From an uncultured Clostridia bacterium (GTDB taxonomy: Bacteria > Bacillota > Clostridia > TANB77 > CAG-508), in contig CANEDP010000016.1 in the NCBI GenBank assembly GCA_947426305.1, positions 1 to 35,606 of the forward strand: a stretch of 35,606 nt of DNA. Reading direction: 5' to 3'. Within the stretch, counting starts at the first letter, position 1; every line of letters starts with the position of its first letter. The position numbers and the translations under genes are program-made. Below are positions 25,154-33,883 of the stretch, one piece after another. The notes below the pieces were generated by a model. It made no database searches. It saw only the letters and a list, made by a program, of their open reading frames with translations, and was not told the DNA's origin.

Positions 25154-26865
25154 TTATTCCCCAAACTGACTCTCATACAACTCCGCATAAAATCCATTTT
25201 TCTTAAGCAACTCTTCATGTTTCCCCTGCTCAATAATTTCGCCATCTTTCATTACCAGAATCATATCTGCTGACACAATGGTTGACAATCGATGTGCCAC
25301 AATAAACGATGTCCTGCCCTTCATCAGTTTGTCAAATGCCTCTTGAATTTGCAATTCTGTTCTTGTGTCAATATTCGAAGTGGCTTCATCTAATATCAGC
25401 ATTGGTGGATTTAACAACAAAATTCTGGTAATACTAATCAACTGTTTTTCTCCTTCTGACAATATACTTCCATTATTCTCCAAAACAGTATCAAATCCAT
25501 TTGGCAACTTCTGAATCATCTCATAACTTCTTGCCTCTTTGGCAACATCTTCAATTTCTTCCTGTGTCGCATCTGGTTTTCCCAATTTGATATTTTCCAA
25601 AATCGTCCCATTTTTCAGCCAGGATTCTTGCAACACCATTCCAAACGATTTTCGTAAAAGCCTACGATTTACTTCCTGAATATTTTCTCCATCAATTAAA
25701 ATTTCTCCCGAAGTTACATCATAAAAACGCATTAGCAAATTCATCAAAGTCGTTTTTCCACAGCCAGTTGGACCAACAATTGCCACTTTTTGTCCGAGGC
25801 TCAATCGAAAAATTCAAATTTTTGATCAATCTTTCCTTTTCCGAATATCCAAAATCAATTTTCTGGAAAACAACTTTTCCTTCTACATTTCTTAAATTTT
25901 TCTCTCCTTGAACTTCTTCCTCTTCATCTATTATTTTCAAAATTCTCGACAAACACGCCATTGCATTTTGCAATTCTGTCATCACACTCGAAATTTCATT
26001 AAATGGCTTTGTATATTGATTCGCATAATTCAGAAAACACGAAAGACCACCAACTGTCAAATCTCCTGCAATTACAATAAATGCTCCAAAAAGTGTCACA
26101 ACGATATACACCATATTATTTACAAATCGCGTACACGGATTTGTAATCGACGAGAAAAACAATGCCTTCACTGACACTTTTTCCAAACTTTGATTGATAT
26201 TTTGAAACTTTTTCACATTCTTATCTTCTTCACCTAAAGCAAGAATCGTCTTTTGATTTGTAATCATTTCATTTACAAATCCCGTCTCTTCTCCTCTTAT
26301 TTCAGATTGCCTTTTAAATAAAGTGTACGTTTTTTTCGAAATATATTTTGCTAACAACAATGACAATGGCGACAAAATTACAACAATCCAAGCCATTTTT
26401 CGATTCATCGAAAACATAAAAAAAATCGTCAAAATAATCGTCATAATTCCACTAAAAATTTGTGTAAAACCTAAAAGCAAACCATCTGAAACTTGATCAA
26501 CATCTGAAATGATTCGGCTTACAATTTCTCCGTGTGGATGGGAATCAATATATTTTAATGGCACTTTTTGTAATTTTCTTAACACATCATTTCTCAAATT
26601 TTGAGAAATCGAAAAAATAATTTTGTTATTTATGACACTTACAAGCCATTTTACCACAAACATTAGCATTGTCAATATTAAAATATTCCTCACAACCTTA
26701 TAAATTTTCTCAAAATCAACTTGATTTTCTCCCACAACAAAATCAATTCCGCTTGGCTACGAGAATTGGTATATACAATTCTGTCAAAACGATAATTGTC
26801 GTTAAAATAAGAGAAAATATGATTCGCATTTTGTATTTTCGGATATATTGGAAACCATTTTTCAT
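25154..26865 (-). CDS. ABC exporter half-transporter A (canonical NBD), needs two +1 recodings
   Basis: About 569 residues after two shifts. It starts at 26865 (MKNGFQYIRKYKMRIIFSLIL) behind AGGAGGG, 1 bp after partner B ends. The zero frame stops at 26743, one codon past CGG (26749-26751); a +1 shift gives VAK-G-IDFVVGENQVDFEKIYK. A second CGG at 25794-25796 would again derail it; the shift gives FSIEP-G-QKVAIVGPTGCGKTTL, restoring the conserved PGxxxAIVG before Walker A. After six membrane helices the NBD has Walker B LLILDEATS with catalytic Glu, H-loop VAHRLST, and an unusual signature LSEGE. Together with B it resembles asymmetric heterodimeric multidrug exporters (TM287/288 type). Confidence 0.9.
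25793..25796 (-). other. CGGA +1 recoding site 2 in ABC subunit A
   Basis: The coding context is ATT GAG CCT CGGA CAA AAA GTG. Gly here is the conserved residue of the P-G-Q-K-V-A-I-V-G stretch leading into Walker A. Confidence 0.85.
26748..26751 (-). other. CGGA +1 recoding site 1 in ABC subunit A
   Basis: The coding context is GTA GCC AAG CGGA ATT GAT TTT, codon 39. The zero frame reads CGG AAT TGA and stops. Confidence 0.85.
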
Positions 26866-26866
26866 T

Positions 26867-28586
26867 CTATTTTCCCTCCTTTTTTGCTTGAGACTCATAA
26901 ATTTCTCGATATATTTCACAATTTTCAAGCAACTCTTGATGATTTCCTTGCCCAACAATTTTTCCGTTATTTACCACTAAAATTTTATCCAGATTTTGAA
27001 TGCTCGAAACTCTTCCGCGAAACCATTATCAATATTTTATCTTTCTTAACTTCCTCCAACTTCTCTCTTACTTTTTTATCTGTCGCTAAATCCAAAGCAG
27101 ACATACTATCATCTAAAATCAATATTTTTGGATTTCTAGCAATCGACCTAGCAATCGTTAATCGTTGTTTTTGCCCACCTGAAAGATTTTTTCCATTTTC
27201 TTCAATCATTTCGTTGATTCCGTTTTCCTTTTTCTCCACAAATTCTTTGGCTTGTGCAATTTCCAGCGCATTTCCAATTTCTCGTTCTTCTAAATTGCCA
27301 TTTCCGCGCTCTAAATTTTCTCGTATACTCCCTTTAAACAACACTTTATTTTGCATGACAATTCGGATATTTTCTCTCAAATTTCTCCAATCATAATCTT
27401 TTATATTTTTGCCATTGATTCTAATCTCACCGGAACTTACATCATAAAATCTCGGAATCAAGTTCACAATCGAAGATTTTCCACTTCCCGTTCCACCAAT
27501 AATTCCAATCCATTCTCCCGTTTTTGCTTCAAAACTAATATTTTTAAGTGTTGCCTGACCTTCTTCCGTATAATTCAAACTGACATTTTCAAATTCCAAA
27601 ACTATCTTTTCATCTTCTAATACTTCCTTTCCATTTTTCATCGAATTTTCCACATCTAGTAAATCCTCAATTCTCCTAGCTGATGCAACCGTTTTAGGAA
27701 GCAATAATAAAAGATTTGTCAATTTAACTAATTCAATCAAAATTTGCGACATATATTGATAAAGTGCAACCACTTGTCCTTGCGATATCACGCCAAAATT
27801 CACTTGTCTTCCACCAACAATCAAAATGGCAATAATCCCAAAATTGACAACCATATAATTCAGTGGATTACTCAAAGATGCAATTTTCGCAGTTCTCTGT
27901 TCCCAATTTGTATAGTCCCCATTCTGATTTTCAAATTCTTGAACCATTTTTTCTTCCATTCCAAAGGCTCGAATCACTCGAGTTCCTTCCAATGTATCCT
28001 TTGTAATGTTTAAAATCGCATCTTTCTTTCCTTGAATTTTTTCATATTTTGGAACACAAATTTGGGTTATCGAAAATATCATAATAATAATTACTGGAAT
28101 AATTATAGCGAAAATACTTCCCACTTTTGAATTTATCAAAAATGCCATAATAAGTGATCCAAACACAATAAGTGGCGAACGAAGTAGCAATCTTAAAAAT
28201 AGATTGACTCCAGTTTGAACTTGCCAAGTATCATTACTAATTCGATTAATGATGCTTGATTCTTGAATTTTATCTAAATTTTCGAAAGATAAATCCTGTA
28301 CTTTTTCAAATAATTTCTGACGCAAACTACTTCCCAATCCAATCGATGCTTTAGCTGCAAAATATTGCGCAATGATTGAAACAGTAACGCCTAAAATTGC
28401 CAGTAATATTAAAACTCCACACATTTTTAATACATAGCTACTATCCGCACTTGAAATTCCCTTATCAATAATAGAAGCAACAATAATGGGAATTAGCAAA
28501 TCAAAAATGGCTTCCAAAAGTTTAAAACTCGGCGCTAAAATTGTTTGTATTTTATAAAATTTCAACGTTTTTATAATATTTTTCAT
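26867..28586 (-). CDS. ABC exporter half-transporter B (degenerate NBD), needs +1 recoding at CGGA
   Basis: About 572 residues from the ATG at 28586 ([17 protein letters not shown]). Six membrane helices are followed by Walker [11 protein letters not shown], signature [10 protein letters not shown] and Walker [13 protein letters not shown], where Asp replaces the catalytic Glu. The zero frame derails at CGG (27015-27017) and stops at 26985; the +1 shift gives [22 protein letters not shown] and a normal end ([14 protein letters not shown]) at 26867. The recoded residue is at the H-loop position, which in degenerate partners is often not His. A's LSEGE signature and B's Asp together form the degenerate ATP site expected of heterodimers. 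Confidence 0.9.
27014..27017 (-). other. CGGA +1 recoding site in ABC subunit B
   Basis: The coding context is ATG GTT TCG CGGA AGA GTT TCG, at the H-loop of the nucleotide-binding domain. The zero frame stops nine codons later. Confidence 0.85.
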
Positions 28587-28719
28587 AAAAAAGCCTGCTT
28601 TCTTAATTTTAGTTTTAACCAATTTGTATCATATTTTGCAAGATTTTTCAAGAATTTTAGCCTTCAAATTCTATATACTCTTAAAATCCACAAATTTTTC
28701 TTATTTTTTTAAAAATTTT

Positions 28720-28927
28720 GGGGGGGACGGGGACACTCTTTCCAAAAAATTCACAAAAATCAGATTTTTCTTAATTCTTTGTCATTTTTGTACTATTTTC
28801 AGTTATTTCGAATTTTTTTATTTTTTTGAAGAGTGTCCCCAAAAGGAGCAACTCTAAAAATGCTTCTATCTTACTATTTTCAGCTAATATCCGTCCAAAA
28901 TTCGCTTTCAAGACTGTCCCCGTCCCC
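28720..28927. repeat. GGGGACGGGGACACTCTT inverted-repeat element, composite copy 5
   Basis: The left end is at 28720-28740. A partial right end (AAGAGTGTCCCC) is at 28829-28840, and a full right end (AAGACTGTCCCCGTCCCC) at 28910-28927. This is the only recognisable content of the 360-bp gap between the ABC operon start and the duplicated module. It looks like one element plus a remnant of a second. Confidence 0.85.
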
Positions 28928-28933
28928 ATTAAT

Positions 28934-28962
28934 AAAAATGCACGTTTAAAACGTGCATTTTT
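28934..28962 (-). terminator. Terminator of the duplicated three-gene module
   Basis: The minus strand has AAAAATGCACG-TTTTAAA-CGTGCATTTTT, followed by ATT. It lies 24 bp after the last gene of the module. Confidence 0.85.
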
Positions 28963-28985
28963 TAAATTTCTCTTTTTAAATTTCT

Positions 28986-29231
28986 CTAAATTTCTCTTTC
29001 GTCTTCGTTTTGCTTTGTAAGTTCTTGCGATTTATCTGGATTCCCATAAATTTTAGCTTTTAGCAACTCAAATACATTCCCTTTTTCTTGAATCGATCCT
29101 TTTATGATTCCTGCTAAATTGTTTCCTTCCGATTCCTTTCCTGCTAATCGTACAGCTTTTTGAGCTTCTTCTTTTAAACCCTCTTCGTTTGCTATTTGCT
29201 CTTTTGTTTTTAATGCAATTGAATTAGACAT
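28986..29231 (-). CDS. Module copy 2, gene c: small hydrophilic protein (81 aa)
   Basis: MSNSIALKTKEQIANEEGLKEEAQKA..., helical and highly charged, no membrane segment or known motif. Its N-terminus (NSIALKTK) resembles that of the 72-residue protein at 30144-30362 (NTIAINSR), its counterpart in copy 1. GGAGGCG precedes the ATG. Short AAATTTCTCT repeats at about 28965-29000 overlap its last codons. Function unknown. Confidence 0.75.
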   Translation of the reverse strand: MSNSIALKTKEQIANEEGLKEEAQKAVRLAGKESEGNNLAGIIKGSIQEKGNVFELLKAKIYGNPDKSQELTKQNEDEREI

Positions 29232-29246
29232 TCCATCGCCTCCTAC

Positions 29247-29408
29247 TTAAATATTTCTCATTTTATCCAAACAAATATCAATTTTCTCTTTTGATATCGC
29301 TTGTTTATCTCTTAAATCATTTAATATTTCCATTGTCTGCGCCTTTTGCATATTTTGTAAATCCACAATTTTACCATTATAAAATATTTCACCTAAATTA
29401 TTCTCCAT
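29247..29408 (-). CDS. Module copy 2, gene b: very small protein (53 aa)
   Basis: It starts MENNLGEIFYNGKIVDLQNM at 29408, overlapping the end of gene a by 11 bp, and ends DKMRNI at 29247. It is clearly paralogous to the 58-residue protein at 30364-30540 (MKNNLGQLFYDGRMINLNLV), which supports it as a real gene despite its size. Helical; function unknown. Confidence 0.75.
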   Translation of the reverse strand: MENNLGEIFYNGKIVDLQNMQKAQTMEILNDLRDKQAISKEKIDICLDKMRNI

Positions 29409-30147
29409 AATCTCCCTGTCCTTTTAACATATTATTAAATATTTTTTGTGTTTGCATTCTTGCATCTTTGATAACAGCAATATTCATGACAGTTTCTTCG
29501 TTAATATTTGTTAGTTCGTTATTAATCGTGTCTTCAAGTCTAACCAATTCTATTTCTACAGGTTGTATCACAAAATTCTCAATTTTCTGTTTGCCAAAAA
29601 ATCGATTTTTGATTTTCTCAAAAATGCTTTGTTTTCCTGTACTTAATTGTTTATCTTTGTTATAAAAAATTTCATTAATTTTACCAATCATTTCATCTTT
29701 ACAACTAGATAGTTGTCTGACACATTCTTGCATTACAATTTCGTAATTATCTTTTTTACTTTCCGAAGCTTTTCGTTTAATTTCATCGTTAAACGTAATA
29801 CTAAATTTGATATTGACAATCGCTATTTTCTGATTGTTTTGTGTATCTTGTAATTCATTATTAACTGCAATAAATCTAGTGTTGTATTCTTTGATTAATA
29901 AATCCAACATTGCTTCGTATTTTTTTAAGAAACCATTAATTTGTTTTTGATACAAGTCGGGATTTTTACCATAAAATCTAATTTGTTCATAGAGACTATT
30001 TTCAAAAGATTTTATTTTTTCTGTCTTCAATTTTTCGTATTCGTCAATATAAACCGAAGAAACTACTCGTAGTTCGTCTTGCTCAGCAGTAGTTAATTCT
30101 TGTAAGTTATTTACTAATTCATTTTCCAAGCTTACTTTTGTATTCAT
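29398..30147 (-). CDS. Module copy 2, gene a: coiled-coil protein of unknown function (249 aa)
   Basis: An all-helical, charged protein with heptad-like stretches (VSLENELVNNLQELTTAEQDEL, SITFNDEIKRKASESKKDNYEIVMQECVRQLSSC) and no signal peptide or membrane helix. It is paralogous along its length to the 243-residue protein at 30545-31276; the most conserved stretch is EYNTRFIAVNNELQDTQNNQK against EYNTRFIAIMNEINDTQANHK. Its ATG overlaps the stop of copy 1 gene c. I recognise no family; a cytoplasmic scaffold is possible. Confidence 0.8.
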   Translation of the reverse strand: MNTKVSLENELVNNLQELTTAEQDELRVVSSVYIDEYEKLKTEKIKSFENSLYEQIRFYGKNPDLYQKQINGFLKKYEAMLDLLIKEYNTRFIAVNNELQDTQNNQKIAIVNIKFSITFNDEIKRKASESKKDNYEIVMQECVRQLSSCKDEMIGKINEIFYNKDKQLSTGKQSIFEKIKNRFFGKQKIENFVIQPVEIELVRLEDTINNELTNINEETVMNIAVIKDARMQTQKIFNNMLKGQGDYGE

Positions 30148-30362
30148 CTACTTTCTCCCTTTTCTTCCTTGGCAACTGTTTTGTCTTCTTTTTCCTTTTC
30201 CTTCAATGCTTTGCCAATTTCTGCAATTACTTTTTGATCTTTTTCTACTTTCTCACTTCCCATGTTTTGAACTTCCTTGCCTTTCGCATTTTCGATACTT
30301 TCTTTGGCTTGCTTGATTGCCTCTAGTGAAGGTCTCGAATTAATTGCTATTGTATTTTCCAT
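30144..30362 (-). CDS. Module copy 1, gene c: small hydrophilic protein (72 aa)
   Basis: The start at 30362 (MENTIAINSRPSLEAIKQAKES) is preferred because GAGGTGTGAG precedes it. Very Lys/Glu-rich, helical, no membrane segment. It overlaps the start of copy 2 gene a by 4 bp (ATGA), so the two copies are translated as one operon. Counterpart of the 81-residue protein at 28986-29231. Confidence 0.75.
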   Translation of the reverse strand: MENTIAINSRPSLEAIKQAKESIENAKGKEVQNMGSEKVEKDQKVIAEIGKALKEKEKEDKTVAKEEKGESR

Positions 30363-30363
30363 C

Positions 30364-30540
30364 TCACACCTCATTTGCTTTATCTTTCATAATTTTATCT
30401 AACAACATTTCAATCTGATGATTGATTTCAGTTTTATCTTTTTGAACTTTAACTAAAATTGCTTTAAGTTCTGGTTCTTCTACTAAATTTAAATTAATCA
30501 TTCTACCATCATAGAACAATTGTCCTAAATTATTTTTCAT
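30364..30540 (-). CDS. Module copy 1, gene b: very small protein (58 aa)
   Basis: MKNNLGQLFYDGRMINLNLVEEP... ending DKANEV. It starts 4 bp after gene a stops, behind AGAAGGA, and its stop (TGA) is 1 bp from the next ATG. Paralogue of 29247-29408. Function unknown. Confidence 0.75.
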   Translation of the reverse strand: MKNNLGQLFYDGRMINLNLVEEPELKAILVKVQKDKTEINHQIEMLLDKIMKDKANEV

Positions 30541-30544
30541 CGTT

Positions 30545-31276
30545 TTATCCTTCTAACATTCGATTAAATACATCTTGTGTTTGAATTTGAGCATCTTTTA
30601 TGATTGCAATATTTTGAATTGTGTCATGATTAATATTCCCTAATTCTTCTGCTATTTTCTTTTCTAAATTTGCTAATTCTATTTCCGTTTTCTTAAATAC
30701 CTTTTTTTCTATTTTTGATTTCGTGCACAAAATCTTCTTTATTTTTTCAAACACCGTTTGTTTTCTTACAATTAGTTGATTACTTTTTGCATAAAAAACC
30801 TGATTCAGTTTCTCCATTAATTCCACTGGACAATCTGATAACTGTCTAAAACATTCTTGCAAAACAATTTCATAATTACTCTTTTTGGCTTTTGTGGCTT
30901 CTTTTTTAATCTCATTATTAAATTCCATACTTAATTTCATATTGGTCATAGAAATTTTATGGTTGGCTTGTGTGTCATTAATCTCATTCATAATAGCAAT
31001 AAATCTCGTGTTATATTCTATAATGACTTTTTCAATTAATTGATTGTATTTTTGAACTAATTCTTGTATTCTAATTGTCTGTTCATCTTTTATCTTTCCA
31101 TAAAATAGTATTTGTTGTTCTATACTTTTTTGGAAATCTGCTAATTTTTCTGCTCGACATCTCTCATATTGACCAATATAAAGTGCAATTGCTATTTTCA
31201 TTTCATTTTGCTCGATGTCTGCTAATTCACAGAGTTTAATCATTAGTTCTCCTTGTAAACCAGCTCTTGTAATCAT
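30545..31276 (-). CDS. Module copy 1, gene a: coiled-coil protein of unknown function (243 aa)
   Basis: It starts MITRAGLQGELMIKLCELADIEQNEMK behind TTGGAG, directly after a good promoter. Helical throughout, with no signal peptide. Conserved with copy 2 gene a over the whole length, including NYEIVLQECFRQLSDC and the end NHDTIQNIAIIKDAQIQTQDVFNRML. First gene of a six-gene operon (a-b-c-a'-b'-c'). No known family recognised. Confidence 0.8.
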   Translation of the reverse strand: MITRAGLQGELMIKLCELADIEQNEMKIAIALYIGQYERCRAEKLADFQKSIEQQILFYGKIKDEQTIRIQELVQKYNQLIEKVIIEYNTRFIAIMNEINDTQANHKISMTNMKLSMEFNNEIKKEATKAKKSNYEIVLQECFRQLSDCPVELMEKLNQVFYAKSNQLIVRKQTVFEKIKKILCTKSKIEKKVFKKTEIELANLEKKIAEELGNINHDTIQNIAIIKDAQIQTQDVFNRMLEG

Positions 31277-31302
31277 ATATTTTTCTCCAATTCGATATCT
31301 TT

Positions 31303-31331
31303 ATTATATAAAATAAATACAAAGTTGACAA
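31303..31331 (-). promoter_or_regulatory. Promoter of the duplicated module
   Basis: The minus strand has TTGTCA (31326-31331), 17 bp, TATAAT (31303-31308), about 27 bp before the ATG. Confidence 0.8.
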
Positions 31332-31439
31332 GTTTTTTACATAAATGTAATATAAATGTAATAATGCACAGTTTCTTGCGTTTTATTCAAGGTATTTGTA
31401 AAAGAGATTTTTTCGCATAATTCACTTAAATTGATATTC

Positions 31440-31470
31440 AAAAACGGCTACTTTTCAAAGTAACCGTTTT
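31440..31470 (-). terminator. Terminator after the acyl-CoA synthetase gene
   Basis: The minus strand has AAAACGG-TTACTTT-GA-AAAGTAG-CCGTTTTT, stem and T-tract, directly after the stop. Confidence 0.85.
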
Positions 31471-31474
31471 AATT

Positions 31475-33184
31475 TCACTTTTCCTCCAAAATTTTCTTCA
31501 TTTCCTCAAATCTCTTTATCTTCGCTGTGGTTGTCTTAATAAAGTCTTCCGTTGTTAAAATCATATGTTTCATATATTTATATTTTGGCATTTCTTTGTT
31601 GATTTCCTTAATTTCACTCCAAACAACTTCTTCAAATTCCTCATCCGATAATTCCGCATATTTCTCTTTTCTCACATTCTCATCATACTGAATTTTTACC
31701 GAAACATCCACATCATCATCTTTTGGAAACCCAAACACCATCGACTCTTTCACAACATCAATCTTATTGACCAATTCTTCCAACTCTTCAGGAAATACTT
31801 TTTTCCCACTTTTCAAAACAATCACATTCTTTCTTCTTCCCGTAACAAACAAAAATCCTTCTTCATCAAAATACCCTAAATCGCCTGTATAAAACCACCC
31901 ATCTTTCAAAACAGCGTTCGTCGCTTCCTCATTTTCATAATAACCAAGCATCACATTCGGACCTTTGGCACGAATTTCACCAATTCCATTTTCGTCCTTT
32001 TGAACCACTTCAACCGTCACATTTTTCATGGGAAAACCAACCGAGCCATATTTAATATATTTATCATTTTCCGCAGCAATCACCGGCGAAGTCTCTGTCA
32101 AACCATATCCTTGAATTGTTCGAATTCCCAATTCATTTAAATTTCTAGCAACTTCTCTATCAAGTCCAGCCGCGCCACTAATCATCAGTCGCATACTTCC
32201 ACCCAATTGATTAATAATTTGCTTAAACAACTTTCTTCGAACATCAATTCCACATTTCAATAAAAAATTACTTACTTTTTTCACTCTCTGAATTAATTGG
32301 GCTTTTCCTTGTTTTTCAATTTCTTTTTCAATTTTTCCATAAATCGATTCAATTAACAACGGCACGCCAACAAACAATGAAACTTGATATTCTCTAAAAT
32401 TCTCCGCAATATGTCTTAATCCATCTGGAAACGCAGTTGCCACGCCACTTGCCAACATAATCAATTGTCCAGTCGAGCCAAATGTATGATGATACGGCAA
32501 AAATGCCAAATTCACATCGCTCGGATAAAATGATTCTACGCATTTCATGGAATAAATATTTTCCGCAATATTGCGCTGAGTCAGCATAACACCTTTCGAA
32601 GCAGACGTCGTTCCCGACGTAAACAAAAGGATTCGCATTTCATCACAACAAATTTCACACTCTTTATAATCTGCTTTACTTTGCTCACTTCCTAAAGTCA
32701 TTACCTCTTCGACACTTTTTACACCCTCCATTTTATCCATGCAAATGAATTCTTTTAAACAGATTTCTTCTTCATTTTTCAATTGATTGATAATATCAAA
32801 ATATTTTTCCTCAAAAATAATGCAATCTGCTCTACTTTGCAACAAAGAATTGCGTATTTCGATATCTGTCAAACCTTTGTCAAGGGGAACTGCGGTCATA
32901 TCTCCCAACAAAATAGAAACATAACTAAGTGCCCACTCATAACGGTTTTTCCCAATAATAGCAATTCTTTTTCCTTGTAAACCCAATTCAAATAAACCAG
33001 CTCCAAAACGATTTACTTGCTCACCAAATTCTCGATATGTTATCTTTTGGTAATTCACACTTTTCTCGTTTTTTTCTTTTAAAATAAATGCAATATTTTC
33101 CGCATACTTCTGGACTGATGCATTCATCATTTCCTTGATATTATTGTATTTTGGATAATCATAGAAATATTCTGTACTCTTCAT
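31475..33184 (-). CDS. AMP-binding long-chain acyl-CoA synthetase family protein
   Basis: 569 residues of the ANL adenylate-forming superfamily. The P-loop is LLFTSGTTSASKGVML near residue 190. YGLTETSP is motif A5, GWFYTGDLGYFDEEG is motif A7, and GRRKNVIVLKSGKKVFPEELE is motif A8 and hinge. The catalytic Lys is likely in TTTAKIKR near the C-terminus. It activates a fatty or other carboxylic acid with ATP and probably transfers it to CoA; chain length cannot be read. It has its own divergent promoter and a terminator, so it is monocistronic. Confidence 0.92.
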   Translation of the reverse strand: MKSTEYFYDYPKYNNIKEMMNASVQKYAENIAFILKEKNEKSVNYQKITYREFGEQVNRFGAGLFELGLQGKRIAIIGKNRYEWALSYVSILLGDMTAVPLDKGLTDIEIRNSLLQSRADCIIFEEKYFDIINQLKNEEEICLKEFICMDKMEGVKSVEEVMTLGSEQSKADYKECEICCDEMRILLFTSGTTSASKGVMLTQRNIAENIYSMKCVESFYPSDVNLAFLPYHHTFGSTGQLIMLASGVATAFPDGLRHIAENFREYQVSLFVGVPLLIESIYGKIEKEIEKQGKAQLIQRVKKVSNFLLKCGIDVRRKLFKQIINQLGGSMRLMISGAAGLDREVARNLNELGIRTIQGYGLTETSPVIAAENDKYIKYGSVGFPMKNVTVEVVQKDENGIGEIRAKGPNVMLGYYENEEATNAVLKDGWFYTGDLGYFDEEGFLFVTGRRKNVIVLKSGKKVFPEELEELVNKIDVVKESMVFGFPKDDDVDVSVKIQYDENVRKEKYAELSDEEFEEVVWSEIKEINKEMPKYKYMKHMILTTEDFIKTTTAKIKRFEEMKKILEEK

Positions 33185-33216
33185 ATTTCCCCTTTCCCCA
33201 TCTAGTTTTCAAAACT

Positions 33217-33245
33217 ATTATATGTCATATAAAAAATAAAGTCAA
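33217..33245 (-). promoter_or_regulatory. Promoter of the acyl-CoA synthetase gene
   Basis: The minus strand has TTGACT (33240-33245), 17 bp, TATAAT (33217-33222). It is back-to-back with the plus-strand promoter at 33253-33281. Confidence 0.82.
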
Positions 33246-33252
33246 TTCTTTT

Positions 33253-33281
33253 TTGACATTTCATCTTATTTATGCTATACT
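33253..33281 (+). promoter_or_regulatory. Promoter of the DUF1836-M20 operon
   Basis: TTGACA (33253-33258), 17 bp, TATACT (33276-33281) with an extended TGC just before it. The ATG follows 32 bp later. Confidence 0.85.
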
Positions 33282-33312
33282 TTTTATATTATATACGAAG
33301 GGAACATAGATT

Positions 33313-33882
33313 ATGGATAAAATACAAGAAAAATTAAATCTTTTTTCCAATTTTCCACACCACTCCATTCCCAAATGGTCAGATTTACCTGAGATTGATT
33401 TATATATGGATCAAGTCATCGCTTTAATGGAAAAATATTTAACAGACAACCAATCACAAGATTCCAAACTCATCACGCCATCTATGATTAACAACTACGT
33501 CAAACTAGGAATCATGCCAGCGCCTATCAAGAAAAAATATTCGCGTGAACATCTTGCGTACCTTGTTATTATTTGCAGTTTGAAACAAGTCATGCCTATT
33601 TCTAATATCAAAACCATGATTGATAAAAAATTGCAAAGCAACACAATTTCCGAGCTTTTGGATTCTTATAGTAGTTTATATGATTTTACCTTCAAAACCC
33701 TTCTAAACACTTGCCAAACTTACTTAGATTCCAATGAATTCAATATAAAAACACCAGAAGATGCTTCTCTTTTTACCGCCATCGCGGCAGCCAATTGCAG
33801 AAATATCTCCAACAAACTTTTTTATATGAACCTATCTGCCAAAGACAAAAAATCAAGCAAAAAGAAAAAAAAGGAGAATTAA
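33313..33882 (+). CDS. DUF1836-domain protein (MerR-like helix-turn-helix)
   Basis: 189 residues. IDLYMDQVIALMEKYL, LITPSMINNYVKLGIMPAPIKKKYSREHLAYLVIICSLKQVMPISNI match the DUF1836 family of Firmicutes, which has a winged helix-turn-helix of MerR type. The Lys-rich tail (KDKKSSKKKKKEN) may aid nucleic-acid binding. It starts behind GAAGGGAA and ends 1 bp before the next gene, so the pair is an operon. Likely a transcriptional regulator; target unknown. Confidence 0.85.
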   Translation: MDKIQEKLNLFSNFPHHSIPKWSDLPEIDLYMDQVIALMEKYLTDNQSQDSKLITPSMINNYVKLGIMPAPIKKKYSREHLAYLVIICSLKQVMPISNIKTMIDKKLQSNTISELLDSYSSLYDFTFKTLLNTCQTYLDSNEFNIKTPEDASLFTAIAAANCRNISNKLFYMNLSAKDKKSSKKKKKEN

Positions 33883-33883
33883 G

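Noticed and set aside
25154..28586. ABC transporter genes as ordinary pseudogenes with several frameshifts
   Set aside because: All three breaks are at CGG and obey one rule, and the rest of both proteins, including all nucleotide-binding motifs, is intact. Random decay would not place every break at the same triplet.
30245..30262. Nine-base match between the candidate guide at 18861 and the module gene c
   Set aside because: Nine bases of AT-rich sequence are expected by chance in this window, and no PAM or promoter context supports it.
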